The notes: generated from the sequence alone by a model not told the origin. A stretch of 64,000 nucleotides of DNA from Pseudomonas sp. B21-028 (GCF_024749045.1 NZ_CP087184.1:992001-1056000); one strand, 5' to 3'. Positions 1 through 10,715 are shown, counted from the stretch's first letter. Numbers and translations: made by a program.

Positions 1-2480
1 CCCTGCACCTGGACCCGATCTTCGCCAAACCCTGGCAATACCTGCAGGCCAATGCGCGGCTGACCTGGAAGCTCGACCAGCAAGGTTTCACCCTGATCGC
101 GCCCTACCTGAAGGTGCTGGGGGAGGAGGGCCGGATTGCCGGCGATTTCCTGATCCGCCTGCATTTCGACCACAGCCAGGAAGACTACATGGACCTGCGG
201 GTCGGCCTGGTGGATGGCGACGGGCGCTACACCGCCAAATACCTGCCAGCGGTGCTGAGCCCGGCTCTGGATGAATGGCTGCGCACGGCCATCGTCAAGG
301 GGGCCGTGGATGAAGGGTTTTTCCAGTACCAGGGTTCGCTGAACCACGGCGCCGAGGACACGGCCCGCAGCATCAGCCTGTTCTTCAAGGTGCATGACGC
401 CGAGCTGGCCTTCCAGCCGGGCTGGCCTTCGGTTGGCAAGGTCAGTGGCGATGTTTTCGTCGAAGACAGCGGTGTGCGCATCTTCGCCAGCCAGGGGCAA
501 TTGCTGGACACCCAGGTCAAGGACGTGGCAGTGAACATTCCCCATGTCCCGAACGGGCAGCATTCCCATCTGCTATTGGAGGGCGGGTTTGCCGGGGGCT
601 TGGGGGACGGGCTGAAGATCTTGCAGACGGCGCCCATCGGCACGGCCCAGACGTTCGCCGGCTGGGAAGGCGAAGGCGGTCTGCAAGGCAATGTGAAGCT
701 CGATATCCCGTTGGCCAAGGGTGACCCACCGAAGATTGTGGTGGACTTCAGCACCGACAACGCCCGGCTCAAGCTCAGCGATCCGGTGCTGGAGCTGACC
801 CAGCTCAAGGGCGATTTCCGCTTCGACAGCAGCAAGGGGCTGAGCGGCAAGAACATCGCCGCCCGGGCGTTCGACCGACCTTTGACCGCGCAGATCTTCG
901 CCGATGGCCGTGCCGGTGCGCTCAACACCCGTGTGGTTGCGTCCGGGCGGCTGGAGGTCAAGAAACTCACCGACTGGCTGAACGTTACCCAGCCGTTGCC
1001 GGTTTCCGGGGTCGTTCCGTACCAGTTGCAGGTGATGCTCGACGGGGCTGACAGTCAGTTGTCGGTCAGTTCCAACCTCAAGGGCGTGGCAGTGGACCTG
1101 CCGGCGCCCTTCGGCATGACGGCCGATACCGGGCGAGACACGGTGTTCCGCATGACGCTGCAAGGGCCGGAGCGGCGTTACTGGGTCAATTATGGCGACC
1201 TCGCCAGCTTCACTTACGCAGCGCCCGGCGGGAAGCCGGCCGACGGTCGCGGCGAGCTGTTGCTCGGGGGCGGCGATGCGGTCTTGCCAGGCGCCAAAGG
1301 GGTGCGGCTGCGTGGGACGCTGTCGGAGCTGGATGTCGGGCCATGGCAGGACCTGCTGAACAAGTACGCCGGACAGGATCCGAGCGGCAGCGCCAAGCAA
1401 TTGCTCAGCGGCGTCGACCTTAAGGTGGGCAAGCTCATGGCCATGGGCACGTCCCTGGACCAGGCATCGGTGCAGCTCGACCGTAAGCCGGACGCCTGGT
1501 CCCTGGGGCTCGACAGCCAGCAGGCCAAGGGCAATGTCAGCCTTCCGGATGCGAAGAGCGCTCCGATCGGGATCAAGCTCGATTACGTTCGTCTGCCGGC
1601 CGCGGACCCGACGGTGCAGGCCGATGAGAACGCGCCGGACCCGCTGGCATCGGTGGACCCCACCCGGATCCCGGCCATGGATATCGCGATCGATCAGCTG
1701 TTCCAGGGACCGGATCTGATCGGCGCCTGGTCGATGAAGGTGCGTCCGACCAGCAAGGGTATCGCGCTGAACAATCTGGACATGGGCCTCAAGGGCATGG
1801 TGTTGCAGGGCAGTGGCGGCTGGGAAGGCGTACCCGGTTCCACCCGCAGCTGGTACAAGGGGCGTATCGGCGGCAAGAACCTGGCGGATGTGCTCAAGGG
1901 CTGGGGATTCGCTCCAAGCGTGACCAGCCAGGACTTCCACCTGGACGTCGATGGCAACTGGCCCGGCTCGCCGGCGTGGGTCGCGACCAAGCGCTTTTCC
2001 GGCAGTCTCGATGCGTCGTTGAGCAAGGGCCAGTTCGTCGAGGTCGAGGGCCGCGCCCAGGCCTTGCGGGTGTTCGGCCTGCTGAACTTCAACTCCATCG
2101 GCCGGCGGCTGCGGCTGGACTTCTCCGACCTGTTTGGCAAGGGCTTGAGCTACGATCGGGTCAAGGGGCTGCTGGTGGCGAGCAATGGTGTCTACGTGAC
2201 CCGTGAACCCATTACCCTGACAGGGCCTTCGAGCAACCTGGAACTCAACGGGACATTGGACATGGTGGCCGACCGGGTCGACGCCAAGTTGCAGGTGACG
2301 TTGCCGGTGACCAACAACCTGCCGATTGCCGCGCTGATTGTCGGCGCACCGGCGGTGGGCGGCGCGCTGTTTTTGATCGATAAGCTGATCGGCGACCGCG
2401 TGGCGCGTTTTGCCAGCGTAAGATACGACGTCAAGGGACCGTGGAAAGAGCCGAAGATCACCTTTGACAAGCCGTTCTGA
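1..2480 (+). CDS. yhdP: YhdP family AsmA-like protein, C-terminal part (5' end outside window)
   Basis: The reading frame is open from base 3 to the stop at 2480, so about 825 residues of a larger protein are visible. Full-length YhdP proteins exceed 1,200 residues. The visible part is low-complexity beta-rich sequence (repeated LDG, GKL, LKG and GLL patterns) ending in the conserved AsmA-like C-terminal region. That region has a hydrophobic stretch near the end (NNLPIAALIVGAPAVGGALF) followed by RVARFASVRYDVKGPW. YhdP is a large inner-membrane-anchored bridge protein involved in moving phospholipids to the outer membrane. The following nitrilase, tldD, yjgA and pmbA order is the usual Pseudomonas order downstream of rng-yhdP. 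The start and N-terminal anchor lie outside the window. Confidence 0.9.
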   Translation, partial: LHLDPIFAKPWQYLQANARLTWKLDQQGFTLIAPYLKVLGEEGRIAGDFLIRLHFDHSQEDYMDLRVGLVDGDGRYTAKYLPAVLSPALDEWLRTAIVKGAVDEGFFQYQGSLNHGAEDTARSISLFFKVHDAELAFQPGWPSVGKVSGDVFVEDSGVRIFASQGQLLDTQVKDVAVNIPHVPNGQHSHLLLEGGFAGGLGDGLKILQTAPIGTAQTFAGWEGEGGLQGNVKLDIPLAKGDPPKIVVDFSTDNARLKLSDPVLELTQLKGDFRFDSSKGLSGKNIAARAFDRPLTAQIFADGRAGALNTRVVASGRLEVKKLTDWLNVTQPLPVSGVVPYQLQVMLDGADSQLSVSSNLKGVAVDLPAPFGMTADTGRDTVFRMTLQGPERRYWVNYGDLASFTYAAPGGKPADGRGELLLGGGDAVLPGAKGVRLRGTLSELDVGPWQDLLNKYAGQDPSGSAKQLLSGVDLKVGKLMAMGTSLDQASVQLDRKPDAWSLGLDSQQAKGNVSLPDAKSAPIGIKLDYVRLPAADPTVQADENAPDPLASVDPTRIPAMDIAIDQLFQGPDLIGAWSMKVRPTSKGIALNNLDMGLKGMVLQGSGGWEGVPGSTRSWYKGRIGGKNLADVLKGWGFAPSVTSQDFHLDVDGNWPGSPAWVATKRFSGSLDASLSKGQFVEVEGRAQALRVFGLLNFNSIGRRLRLDFSDLFGKGLSYDRVKGLLVASNGVYVTREPITLTGPSSNLELNGTLDMVADRVDAKLQVTLPVTNNLPIAALIVGAPAVGGALFLIDKLIGDRVARFASVRYDVKGPWKEPKITFDKPF

Positions 2481-2499
2481 CAGTCGCCATCAACCCCCT

Positions 2500-2603
2500 G
2501 TGGGAGCGAGCCTGTGGGAGCAAAGCTTGCTCGCGATGAACGATGACGCGGGTTTACAGTTGCACCGAGTCGTCCGTATCGCGAGCGAGCTTTGCTCCCA
2601 CAG
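2500..2603. repeat. REP/REPIN-like palindrome, family A
   Basis: Two head units of the GTGGGAGC type (a short partial one at 2500 and one at 2513) face the reverse-complement unit ending in GCTCCCACAG at 2603. The left and right arms (AAGCTTGCTCGCGA and TCGCGAGCGAGCTTTGC) pair around a loop of about 50 bases. It lies between yhdP and the nitrilase gene. Confidence 0.8.
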
Positions 2604-2639
2604 CCCTCACGGCAAGGATAAGGACAGGAGGAAAGCACC

Positions 2640-3503
2640 ATGCCAGTCGCAGTGATTCAAATGGTCAGCCAGAGCGATGTGCTCGCCAACCTGGCGCGGG
2701 CCCGTGCTTTGCTGGAACAGGCCGCGGCTGGCGGTGCGCGGCTGGCGGTGTTGCCGGAAAACTTCGCGGCGATGGGGCGGCGGGACGTGGCCGACATCGG
2801 TCGTGCCGAAGCCATCGGTCAGGGACCGATCCTGCCCTGGTTGAAACAGGTCGCCCGTGACCTCAGGTTATGGATTGTGGCCGGCACGTTGCCCTTGCCG
2901 CCGGTGGACCGGCCCGAGGCCAAGGCCCATGCCTGCTCGCTGCTGGTGGACGATCAGGGCCAGATCGTGGCGCGGTACGACAAGTTGCACCTGTTCGACG
3001 TGGATGTGGCCGACAATCGTGGGCGCTACCGCGAGTCTGATGACTATGCTTATGGCGGTAACGTGATAGTTGCCGATACGCCGGTGGGCAGGGTCGGCCT
3101 GACGGTCTGCTACGACTTGCGTTTTCCCGAGCTGTACAGCGAGCTGCGGGCTGCCGGCGCCGAACTGATCACCGCGCCCTCGGCGTTCACCGCTGTCACC
3201 GGGGCGGCTCATTGGGAGGTGCTGATTCGCGCCCGGGCCATCGAAACCCAGTGCTATGTGCTGGCGGCCGCCCAAGGAGGCGTGCATCCGGGGCCTCGGG
3301 AGACCTTTGGCCATGCTGCCATTGTCGACCCCTGGGGACGGGTGCTGGCGCAACAGGATCAAGGCGAAGCCGTGCTGCTGGCCGAGCGTGACAGCAACGA
3401 ACAGGCGTCCATCCGGGCGCGCATGTCGGTGGCCAGCCATCGGCGCTTTTTCTCGCAGGGCGCTCGACAGCGACCTGTCCAAGACGACGAATTCAAGGCG
3501 TAA
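2640..3503 (+). CDS. Carbon-nitrogen hydrolase, Nit1/Nit2-like amidase
   Basis: 287 residues, the full length of a single-domain nitrilase-superfamily amidase. The Glu-Lys-Cys triad is visible: E in LPENFAAMG near residue 40, K in [10 protein letters not shown] near 115, and C in [11 protein letters not shown] near 155. This subgroup resembles omega-amidase/deaminated glutathione amidase, which repairs deaminated glutathione in the cytoplasm. The substrate is inferred from family resemblance only. The ATG at 2640 follows a strong AGGAGG ribosome-binding site. The gene ends 5 bases before tldD, so co-transcription is likely. Confidence 0.88.
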   Translation: MPVAVIQMVSQSDVLANLARARALLEQAAAGGARLAVLPENFAAMGRRDVADIGRAEAIGQGPILPWLKQVARDLRLWIVAGTLPLPPVDRPEAKAHACSLLVDDQGQIVARYDKLHLFDVDVADNRGRYRESDDYAYGGNVIVADTPVGRVGLTVCYDLRFPELYSELRAAGAELITAPSAFTAVTGAAHWEVLIRARAIETQCYVLAAAQGGVHPGPRETFGHAAIVDPWGRVLAQQDQGEAVLLAERDSNEQASIRARMSVASHRRFFSQGARQRPVQDDEFKA

Positions 3504-3508
3504 AACAT

Positions 3509-4951
3509 ATGAGCGGGTTGTTGTCCTCAGTCAGTGAACACCTTCTAGCCCCCGGCGGCGTGACCCTCGAAAGCCTGCAAGGCGTGCTGGGCGACCTGGC
3601 CGGTCCGGGTATCGACGCGGCCGACCTGTATTTCCAGGGCCAGATTTCCGAGTCCTGGTCCCTGGAAGACGGCATCGTCAAGGAAGGCAGTTTCAACCTT
3701 GACCAGGGCGTGGGCGTGCGTGCCCAGTCCGGCGAGAAAACCGGCTTTGCCTACAGCAATGCCATTACCCTGGAAGCCCTGGGGGCTGCGGCCCGTGCGG
3801 CGCGTTCGATTTCCCGGGCCGGGCAGAACGGCACGGTCCAGGCCTTCAGCAGCCAGGATGTCGCGCAGTTGTATGCGCCGGACAATCCGCTGGAAGTCAT
3901 GAGCCGAGCCGAGAAGGTCGAATTGCTCAAGCGCATCGACGTCGCGACCCGTGCCCTCGACCCTCGCATCCAGCAGGTATCCGTGAGCATGGCCGGCGTC
4001 TGGGAACGGATCCTGGTGGCCTCCACCGACGGCGGCCTGGCGGCGGATGTACGGCCGCTGGTGCGTTTCAATGTGAGTGTGATCGTCGAGCAGAACGGTC
4101 GCCGCGAGCGCGGTGGGCATGGTGGCGGCGGGCGCACCGACTATCGCTATTTCCTCAGCGAAGACCGCGCCATGGGCTACGCCCGGGAGGCCCTGCGCCA
4201 GGCGCTGGTCAACCTGGAAGCCATTCCCGCACCGGCTGGCACGTTGCCGGTGGTGTTGGGCTCCGGCTGGTCCGGCGTACTGCTGCACGAAGCAGTGGGG
4301 CATGGTCTGGAGGGCGATTTCAACCGCAAGGGCAGTTCGGCCTACAGCGGGCGTATGGGCGAGATGGTCGCTTCGAAGCTCTGCACCATTGTCGACGATG
4401 GCACCCTGGCCGGACGGCGCGGCTCGCTGAGCGTCGACGACGAGGGCACTCCGACGGAGTGCACCACGCTGATCGAGAACGGCGTACTCAAGGGCTACAT
4501 GCAGGACAAACTCAACGCCCGCTTGATGGGCGTGGCCCGCACCGGCAACGGTCGTCGCGAGTCTTATGCGCACCTGCCGATGCCCCGGATGACCAACACC
4601 TACATGCTGGGTGGGCAAACTGATCCGGCGGAAATCATCGCTTCGGTGAAAAAAGGCATCTATTGCGCCAACCTCGGTGGCGGCCAGGTGGACATCACCA
4701 GCGGCAAGTTCGTGTTCTCCACCAGCGAGGCCTACCTGATCGAGGATGGCAAGATCACCGCTCCGGTCAAGGGCGCGACGCTGATCGGTAACGGACCGGA
4801 GGCCATGAGCAAGGTGTCGATGGTCGGTAACGACCTGGCCCTGGACAGCGGTGTAGGAACATGCGGCAAGGACGGGCAGTCGGTGCCCGTGGGTGTCGGT
4901 CAGCCGACCCTGAAGATCGATGCGATTACCGTGGGTGGCACGGGCGCGTAG
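3509..4951 (+). CDS. tldD: Metalloprotease TldD
   Basis: 480 residues, typical for TldD. The zinc motif HEXXXH appears as [13 protein letters not shown] near residue 255, with a further conserved block [12 protein letters not shown] in the C-terminal half. TldD pairs with TldE/PmbA, encoded at 5684-7030 in this window, to form a heterodimeric protease. The pair degrades unfolded peptides and processes some ribosomal peptides such as microcin B17 and is linked to CcdA turnover. TldD carries the catalytic metal site and its partner does not. The yjgA gene lies between the two on the opposite strand. Confidence 0.96.
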   Translation: MSGLLSSVSEHLLAPGGVTLESLQGVLGDLAGPGIDAADLYFQGQISESWSLEDGIVKEGSFNLDQGVGVRAQSGEKTGFAYSNAITLEALGAAARAARSISRAGQNGTVQAFSSQDVAQLYAPDNPLEVMSRAEKVELLKRIDVATRALDPRIQQVSVSMAGVWERILVASTDGGLAADVRPLVRFNVSVIVEQNGRRERGGHGGGGRTDYRYFLSEDRAMGYAREALRQALVNLEAIPAPAGTLPVVLGSGWSGVLLHEAVGHGLEGDFNRKGSSAYSGRMGEMVASKLCTIVDDGTLAGRRGSLSVDDEGTPTECTTLIENGVLKGYMQDKLNARLMGVARTGNGRRESYAHLPMPRMTNTYMLGGQTDPAEIIASVKKGIYCANLGGGQVDITSGKFVFSTSEAYLIEDGKITAPVKGATLIGNGPEAMSKVSMVGNDLALDSGVGTCGKDGQSVPVGVGQPTLKIDAITVGGTGA

Positions 4952-4953
4952 GC

Positions 4954-5036
4954 GCTGCCGAAGGCTGCGATCTTGATCTTTCGCCGTGGATTCAATGGCA
5001 CGGGGAAAGATCGCAGCCTCGCTGCACTCGGCAGCT
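4954..5036. repeat. Inverted repeat (family D) between tldD and yjgA
   Basis: The left arm GCTGCCGAAGGCTGCGATC is mirrored by a right arm built from GATCGCAGCC and CGGCAGC, with a matching GATCTTTCGCC / GGGGAAAGATC inner pair. It sits between the convergent stops of tldD and yjgA. It could also act as a bidirectional transcription barrier, although no T-run follows. Confidence 0.6.
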
Positions 5037-5051
5037 CCTACAGGACGCTAC

Positions 5052-5576
5052 TCAACGCAGACCGCGTTGAGTCTCGTCCAGCTCACGGATGTACTTGAAG
5101 ATTTTACGGCTCGAAGCCGGTGGCTTGTTCTGTGCCACTTCGTGCTGGGCCTGACGGATCAGGGAGCGCAGCTGCTGGCGATCGGCCTCGGGGTAGTCGA
5201 CGACGAATTTTTCCAGGGTGCCGTCGTCGCCTGCGATCAAGCGATCGCGCCAGCGTTCCAGGTTATGGAAGCGTTCGTTGTACTGCCGGGTGGAGGCGTC
5301 GAGTTGATCGAGCAGAACCAGGATGGCGTCAGTGTCCTGATCGCGCATCAGTTTGCCGATGAACTGCAGGTGCCGTTTACGCGCAATATTCGCGGTGTGC
5401 TTGGGCGCATCGGCCAGGGCCCGGCGCAAGGCGTCGGTCAAGGGCAATTTGGCCAGCAAGTCAGGCTTGAGTGTTGTCAGGCGCTCGCCGAGGTCAACCA
5501 GAGCATGCAGCTCGCGTTTGACCTGGGATTTGCTTTTTTCACCCTCGTAGAGGGAGTCGTCGTAAGAATCAACCAT
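5052..5576 (-). CDS. yjgA: Ribosome biogenesis factor YjgA (DUF615)
   Basis: 174 residues from the ATG at 5576 ([12 protein letters not shown]). A TTG five codons upstream is also open, but the ATG gives the family-typical N-terminus. The sequence is charged and helical with the DUF615 signature ([16 protein letters not shown] at the N-terminus and [14 protein letters not shown] near the end). YjgA (DarP) associates with late 50S ribosomal precursors. It lies between tldD and pmbA on the opposite strand, the usual Pseudomonas arrangement. Confidence 0.93.
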   Translation of the reverse strand: MVDSYDDSLYEGEKSKSQVKRELHALVDLGERLTTLKPDLLAKLPLTDALRRALADAPKHTANIARKRHLQFIGKLMRDQDTDAILVLLDQLDASTRQYNERFHNLERWRDRLIAGDDGTLEKFVVDYPEADRQQLRSLIRQAQHEVAQNKPPASSRKIFKYIRELDETQRGLR

Positions 5577-5683
5577 GGGGGCAGTCCGCAAAGAAACGCC
5601 GCCATGATAACCAGTCGGGGGCCGCTTGTCCGGCCCGGTCGCTCGAAGGCCTTACCGAAAGCAGAATTTGAGTGGAGAAAGCC

Positions 5684-7030
5684 ATGAGTGCAGTTCAGAG
5701 CGTCGGCCCGCAAGCATTGCCGGCACTGCAGGAGCAGGTCGAGCAGATCCTTGCCGAAGCCAAGCGACAGGGCGCCAGCGCCTGTGAGGTGGCGGTGTCC
5801 CTGGAGCAGGGCCTGTCGACGTCGGTACGCCAGCGTGAGGTGGAAACCGTCGAGTTCAATCGCGACCAGGGTTTCGGCATCACCTTGTACGTCGGCCAGC
5901 GCAAGGGCTCGGCCAGTACTTCAGCCAGCGGCCCGGACGCCATTCGCGAAACCGTTGCCGCGGCCCTGGCGATTGCCCAGCACACCTCCGAAGACGAAGC
6001 TTCGGGCCTGGCCGATGCCGCCCTGATGTGCAAGGAGTCGCGGGACTTCGATCTGTTCCACGCCTGGGACATCACTCCCGAACAGGCCATTGAGCAGGCG
6101 TTGCGTTGTGAAGCGGCAGCATTCGATACCGATCCGCGAATCAAAAACGCCGACGGCACGACGCTCAATACCCATCAGGGGTGCCGGGTGTACGGTAACA
6201 GCCACGGTTTCATCGGCGGTTATGCGTCGACCCGTCATAGCCTCAGTTGCGTGATGATTGCCGAGGCCAATGGCCAGATGCAGCGCGATTACTGGTACGA
6301 CGTGAACCGCCAGGGCAATCTGCTGATGGATCCGCTGGTGATCGGCCAGAAAGCCGCGCAACGGGCGGCCAGTCGCCTGGGCGCGCGACCGGTGCCGACC
6401 TGTGAAGTGCCGGTGCTGTTTGCGGCCGAGCTGGCGGGTGGGTTGTTCGGCAGCTTCCTGTCGGCGGTGTCCGGCGGCAACCTGTATCGCAAGTCTTCGT
6501 TTCTCGAAGGTGCCCTGGGCCAGAAACTGTTCCCGGAATGGATGACCATCGATGAGCGCCCGCACCTGATGCAGGCCATGGGCAGTTCGGCATTCGACGG
6601 CGATGGCCTGGCCACGTATGCCAAGCCGTTCGTGGAGAGGGGGGAGCTGGTGTCCTATATCCTCGGCACCTATTCGGGCCGCAAACTCGGCATGCCGAGC
6701 ACCGCCAATGCCGGTGGCGTGCACAACCTGTTCGTGACCCATGGCGAAGAGGACCAGGCGGCCTTGCTGCGGCGGATGGGAAGAGGATTGCTGGTGACCG
6801 AGCTGATGGGTCATGGCCTGAACATGGTGACCGGCGATTACTCCCGGGGTGCGGCCGGGTTCTGGGTCGAAAATGGCGAGATTCAATTCCCGGTCCAGGA
6901 AGTGACCATTGCCGGCAACATGCGCGACATGTTCAAGCAGATCGTGGCGGTGGGCAATGACCTGGAGCTGCGCAGCAACATCCGCACCGGTTCGGTGCTG
7001 ATCGAGCGGATGACGGTGGCGGGTAGCTGA
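5684..7030 (+). CDS. pmbA: Metalloprotease subunit PmbA/TldE
   Basis: 448 residues from the ATG at 5684 (MSAVQSVGPQALPA), which sits behind a GGAG ribosome-binding site. A GTG at 5672 is in frame but gives an atypical extension. This is the TldD-fold partner without the HEXXXH zinc motif. At the equivalent place there is LLVTELMGHGLNMVTGDYS, where the first His and the Glu are not in metalloprotease spacing. It works with TldD as a heterodimer in the cytoplasm. The C-terminal block GSVLIERMTVAG is typical of the family. Confidence 0.95.
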   Translation: MSAVQSVGPQALPALQEQVEQILAEAKRQGASACEVAVSLEQGLSTSVRQREVETVEFNRDQGFGITLYVGQRKGSASTSASGPDAIRETVAAALAIAQHTSEDEASGLADAALMCKESRDFDLFHAWDITPEQAIEQALRCEAAAFDTDPRIKNADGTTLNTHQGCRVYGNSHGFIGGYASTRHSLSCVMIAEANGQMQRDYWYDVNRQGNLLMDPLVIGQKAAQRAASRLGARPVPTCEVPVLFAAELAGGLFGSFLSAVSGGNLYRKSSFLEGALGQKLFPEWMTIDERPHLMQAMGSSAFDGDGLATYAKPFVERGELVSYILGTYSGRKLGMPSTANAGGVHNLFVTHGEEDQAALLRRMGRGLLVTELMGHGLNMVTGDYSRGAAGFWVENGEIQFPVQEVTIAGNMRDMFKQIVAVGNDLELRSNIRTGSVLIERMTVAGS

Positions 7031-7040
7031 CCTCGTCGCA

Positions 7041-7084
7041 ATAAAAAAGGCGCGGCATCCCTAATGGGTGACGCGCCTTTTTTG
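7041..7084 (+). terminator. Rho-independent terminator after pmbA
   Basis: An A-run and the stem AAAAAAGGCGCG pair with CGCGCCTTTTTT, followed by T's, 10 bases after the pmbA stop. Confidence 0.85.
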
Positions 7085-7099
7085 TACCCGCAGAAAACC

Positions 7100-7189
7100 T
7101 GTGGCGAGGGGATTTATCCCCGTTGGGGTGCGTAGCGCCCCCTAAATAGGGCTGCTTCGCAGCCCAGCGGGGATAAATCCCCTCGCCAC
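7100..7189. repeat. Long palindromic repeat, family B
   Basis: TGTGGCGAGGGGATTTATCC pairs with GGATAAATCCCCTCGCCAC at the far end. Inside is a second pair, GGGCTGCTTCGCAGCCC. It lies between convergent pmbA and ptsO. Confidence 0.8.
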
Positions 7190-7204
7190 GACAGCCCTGC
7201 GGTG

Positions 7205-7480
7205 TCAGCCACCTTCATCGAAGTAGTTGTTGATCAGGACCACCAGCGCATCCATCGCCTCCTGCTCCTGCTCGCCTTGGGTTTCCAGGTAGATCTTGGT
7301 GCCCTTACCCGCAGCGAGCATCATCATTGCCATGATGCTCTTGCCGTCGACCGTGGCGTCCTTCGTACGGCCAACGCGGATGGTCGTCTCCTTGAACTGA
7401 CCGGCCACGCCGACAAACTTGGCTGAAGCCCGGGCGTGCAAGCCCAGCTTGTTGATGATTTCAATTTCCCGAGCAGGCAT
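7205..7480 (-). CDS. ptsO: Nitrogen PTS phosphocarrier protein NPr
   Basis: 91 residues, HPr family. The phosphorylated histidine is H15 in NKLGLHARA, and the conserved serine-side motif is seen as SIMAMMMLAAGKG. NPr passes phosphate from EI-Ntr (PtsP) to EIIA-Ntr (PtsN) and regulates metabolism and potassium/nitrogen responses rather than sugar transport. It is the last gene of the rpoN-hpf-ptsN-rapZ-ptsO cluster, 15 bases behind rapZ. Confidence 0.95.
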   Translation of the reverse strand: MPAREIEIINKLGLHARASAKFVGVAGQFKETTIRVGRTKDATVDGKSIMAMMMLAAGKGTKIYLETQGEQEQEAMDALVVLINNYFDEGG

Positions 7481-7495
7481 CGCGATGTGGATCCT

Positions 7496-8353
7496 TTAGC
7501 TGAGGTCGCGGTGGCGAACCTGGACGTTCTTCAGGGATTGTTGCAGGAGTTGGCCCAGGCGCTCGGTCAGGTAGACGGAGCGGTGATGACCACCGGTACA
7601 GCCGATGGCAATCGTGACATAGGCGCGGTTGCTGGCGGCAAACCGGGGCAGCCATTTAAGCAAGTAGCCGGAGATGTCCTGGAACATCTCCTCGACATCC
7701 GGTTGGGCAGCCAGGTAGTCGATCACCGGCTGGTCGAGCCCGGATTGCTCGCGCAGCTCCGGTTTCCAATAAGGGTTGGGCAGGCAACGGACATCGAACA
7801 CCAGGTCGGCATCTACCGGCATGCCACGCTTGAAGCCGAACGACTCCACCAGGAACGCCGTGCCTGGCTCCGGCTGGTTCAGCAGGCGCAACTTGATGGT
7901 GTCGCGCAACTGATACAGGTTCAGGTTCGTGGTGTTGACCTTAAGGTCCGCCAGGTCGGCGATCGGCCCGAGCAACTGGCTTTCGTCTTCGATGGCTTCG
8001 GCCAGCGAGCGGTTGGCATTGCTCAGCGGGTGGCGCCGCCGGGTTTCGGAGAAGCGCTTGAGCAGCGTTTCGTCATCGGCATCCAGGTACAGCACATCGC
8101 ACTGGATATGCCGGTTGCGTACTTCCTCGAGCAGTTCGGGGAAACGCGACAGGTGGCTCGGCAGGTTGCGTGCGTCGATGGAGACCGCTACCAGCGGTTG
8201 CGCCAGCTCGGTGTGGATCAACGCCCGTTCGGCCAACTCCGGCAGCAGGCCGGCCGGCAGGTTGTCGATGCAATAATAGCCGCTGTCCTCAAGCACATTG
8301 AGCGCCGTGCTTTTACCGGAGCCGGAGCGACCGCTGACGATGATCAGGCGCAT
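7496..8353 (-). CDS. rapZ: RNase adapter / nucleotide-binding protein RapZ
   Basis: 285 residues, normal length. The N-terminal Walker A motif is GRSGSGKS (residues 8-15). The C-terminal domain carries [17 protein letters not shown], the conserved RapZ signature thought to bind the regulatory ligand or RNA. In enterobacteria RapZ directs RNase E to the GlmZ sRNA to tune glucosamine-6-phosphate synthesis. In Pseudomonas the exact role is less established. It starts 2 bases after ptsN ends, indicating translational coupling. Confidence 0.95.
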   Translation of the reverse strand: MRLIIVSGRSGSGKSTALNVLEDSGYYCIDNLPAGLLPELAERALIHTELAQPLVAVSIDARNLPSHLSRFPELLEEVRNRHIQCDVLYLDADDETLLKRFSETRRRHPLSNANRSLAEAIEDESQLLGPIADLADLKVNTTNLNLYQLRDTIKLRLLNQPEPGTAFLVESFGFKRGMPVDADLVFDVRCLPNPYWKPELREQSGLDQPVIDYLAAQPDVEEMFQDISGYLLKWLPRFAASNRAYVTIAIGCTGGHHRSVYLTERLGQLLQQSLKNVQVRHRDLS

Positions 8354-8355
8354 GA

Positions 8356-8820
8356 TTAATGACCGTTCTGCTCGTCCAGGACGACCTGATACAAGGCTTG
8401 GTTACTCGGTGCGCTGCGCAGTTTTTCGCGCACTTCCTTGCGGTCCAGCATGCTGGCGATCTGGCGCAGCAGCTCAAGATGCGCATCGGTCGCCGCTTCC
8501 GGAACCAGCAGTACGAACAGCAGGTCGACCGGTGCGCCGTCGATGGCGTCGAAATCTATGGCGGCTTCAAGGTGCAACAGCGCGCTGATGGGCGTGGTGC
8601 ATCCCTTGAGGCGACAGTGGGGAATGGCGATGCCGTTGCCAAAACCGGTGGAACCGAGTTTTTCACGGGCAACCAGGGCCTCGAAGACGTCCTGCATTTC
8701 CAGATCCGGCACTTCGCGGTGGATCAGGTTGGCGATTTGTTCGAGGGCTTTCTTTTTACTGCCGCCCGGCGCGTTCACCATGGAACGGCCGGGGGTCAGG
8801 ATGGTTTCTAGTCGGATCAT
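8356..8820 (-). CDS. ptsN: PTS IIA-like nitrogen regulatory protein PtsN
   Basis: 154 residues, EIIA-Ntr. The phosphorylated His68 is in GIAIPHCRL. It is the terminal acceptor of the nitrogen-related phosphotransferase chain and controls sigma-54 promoters, K+ uptake and polyhydroxyalkanoate metabolism in pseudomonads by protein-protein contacts. It is encoded 12 bases downstream of hpf and directly upstream of rapZ. Confidence 0.95.
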   Translation of the reverse strand: MIRLETILTPGRSMVNAPGGSKKKALEQIANLIHREVPDLEMQDVFEALVAREKLGSTGFGNGIAIPHCRLKGCTTPISALLHLEAAIDFDAIDGAPVDLLFVLLVPEAATDAHLELLRQIASMLDRKEVREKLRSAPSNQALYQVVLDEQNGH

Positions 8821-8832
8821 GGATTGGGGGGG

Positions 8833-9141
8833 TTAACGACCGGTAGCGCCCTGGAGGAGGCTCTGGGTCTTTTCCTTATGCTTTTTGAGTTGGCGATCCA
8901 GCTTGTCGGTCAGCAGGTCAATCGCGGCATACATGTCTGTGTGCTCCGCGTTGGCAACCACCTCTCCGCCGGGAATATGCAGCGTGGCTTCGATTTTCTG
9001 CAGCAGCTTCTCGACGTTCATCGTGACCTGCACGTTGGTGATCTTGTCGAAATGCCTTTCCAATCGGTCGAGTTTTTCGCCGATGTAGGTACGCAGGGGT
9101 TCGGTCACTTCCAGTTGGTGTCCACTGATGTTGACTTGCAT
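8833..9141 (-). CDS. hpf: Ribosome hibernation promoting factor, short form
   Basis: 102 residues from the ATG at 9141 (MQVNISGHQLEV), behind the ribosome-binding site AAGGAGAAGC. A longer in-frame extension upstream lacks family similarity. The length matches the short HPF of gammaproteobacteria, which works with RMF to form 100S ribosomes in stationary phase. It lies between rpoN and ptsN. Confidence 0.94.
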   Translation of the reverse strand: MQVNISGHQLEVTEPLRTYIGEKLDRLERHFDKITNVQVTMNVEKLLQKIEATLHIPGGEVVANAEHTDMYAAIDLLTDKLDRQLKKHKEKTQSLLQGATGR

Positions 9142-9218
9142 ACAGCTTCTCCTTCGTTGCCAGTGCATAAAGCGGCAGGCAGAAATGCCTGCCACTGGAA
9201 CGCTGTGGCGTGGCCTTG

Positions 9219-10715
9219 TTACATCAACCGCTTGCGTTCGCTCGAAGGCGCGATCCCGAGGGATTCACGATACTTGGCGACGGTACGGCGGGCCACCTGA
9301 ATGCCTTGTGCCTCCAGTAAACCAGCGATCTTGCTGTCACTCAACGGCTTTTTCTGATTTTCCGCGGCCACCAGTTTCTTGATGATCGCGCGGATGGCCG
9401 TGGAAGAGCATTCGCCGCCTTCGGAGGTGCTGACGTGGCTGGAGAAAAAATATTTCAATTCGTAGATACCCCGTGGGGTATGCATGAATTTCTGTGTGGT
9501 CACCCGGGAGATTGTCGATTCGTGCATGCCCACTGCCTCGGCAATGTCATGCAGGACCAACGGTTTCATCGCTTCGTCGCCGTAGTCCAGGAAACCGCGT
9601 TGATGTTCGACGATCTGGGTGGCAACTTTCATCAGGGTTTCGTTGCGACTCTGCAGGCTCTTGATGAACCAGCGCGCTTCCTGCAACTGGTTGCGCATGA
9701 AAGTGTTGTCGGCGCTGGTGTCGGCGCGTCTTACAAAGCCCGCGTATTGGGCGTTGACCCGTAGCTTGGGTACCGATTCCTGGTTCAACTCCACCAGCCA
9801 GCGATCGTTGTGCTTGCGCACGATCACGTCGGGAACCACGTACTCGGGCTCGGTGGCCTCGATCTGTGAGCCTGGGCGTGGGTTGAGGCTCTGGACCAGT
9901 TCGATCACCTGGCGCAGCTCATCTTCCTTGAGCTTCATGCGGCGCATCAGCTGGCTGTAGTCGCGGCCGCCCAGCAGATCGATATAGTCGGTGACCAGTC
10001 GCTTGGCTTCGGCCAGCCACGGCGTCTTGGCGGGCAGTTGGCGTAGCTGCAGCAGCAGGCACTCACCCAGGTTGCGGGCGCCGATGCCGGCCGGTTCGAA
10101 CTGCTGGATACGGTGCAGGACGGCTTCGATCTCGTCCAGCTCGATGTCCAGCTCCGGATCGAAGGCTTCGAGGATTTCCTCGAGGGTTTCGTCCAGGTAG
10201 CCCTGGTTGTTGATGCAGTCGATCAGGGTCACGGCGATCAGGCGATCGGTGTCGGACATCGGTGCCAGGTTCAACTGCCACAGCAGGTGGCTTTGCAGGC
10301 TTTCACCGGCGGAGGTGCGGGTGGTGAAGTCCCACTCGTCATCGTCGCTGCTCGGCAGGCTGCTGGCGCTGGTCTGGTAGACGTCTTCCCAGGCCGTGTC
10401 CACGGGCAGGTCATTGGGGATGCGTTCGGCCCACTCGCCATCCTCGAGGTTATCCACCGTCGGGGCGGCTTCCTCCTGGTAGGACGGTTCCTGGATCTCG
10501 GTATTGGGTTTCTGCTCGACGTTGTCGGCCAGCGGATCGGTGTTGTCGAAGTCGTCGCCTTCTTCCTGGCGTTCGAGCATCGGATTGGATTCCAGGGCCT
10601 CCTGGATTTCCTGTTGCAGGTCCAGGGTCGACAATTGGAGCAGGCGGATGGCCTGTTGCAGCTGCGGTGTCATCGTCAGCTGCTGGCCCATTCTCAAGAC
10701 TAGCGATGGTTTCAT
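9219..10715 (-). CDS. rpoN: RNA polymerase sigma-54 factor
   Basis: 498 residues, full length. Region I is glutamine/leucine-rich ([20 protein letters not shown]), followed by an acidic linker (about 45-130), the core-binding domain and the RpoN box [10 protein letters not shown] near the C-terminus, which reads the -24 element. Sigma-54 serves nitrogen assimilation, flagella, carbon source use and other functions with AAA+ activators. It follows lptB after a 219-base gap and precedes hpf in the standard order. Confidence 0.98.
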   Translation of the reverse strand: MKPSLVLRMGQQLTMTPQLQQAIRLLQLSTLDLQQEIQEALESNPMLERQEEGDDFDNTDPLADNVEQKPNTEIQEPSYQEEAAPTVDNLEDGEWAERIPNDLPVDTAWEDVYQTSASSLPSSDDDEWDFTTRTSAGESLQSHLLWQLNLAPMSDTDRLIAVTLIDCINNQGYLDETLEEILEAFDPELDIELDEIEAVLHRIQQFEPAGIGARNLGECLLLQLRQLPAKTPWLAEAKRLVTDYIDLLGGRDYSQLMRRMKLKEDELRQVIELVQSLNPRPGSQIEATEPEYVVPDVIVRKHNDRWLVELNQESVPKLRVNAQYAGFVRRADTSADNTFMRNQLQEARWFIKSLQSRNETLMKVATQIVEHQRGFLDYGDEAMKPLVLHDIAEAVGMHESTISRVTTQKFMHTPRGIYELKYFFSSHVSTSEGGECSSTAIRAIIKKLVAAENQKKPLSDSKIAGLLEAQGIQVARRTVAKYRESLGIAPSSERKRLM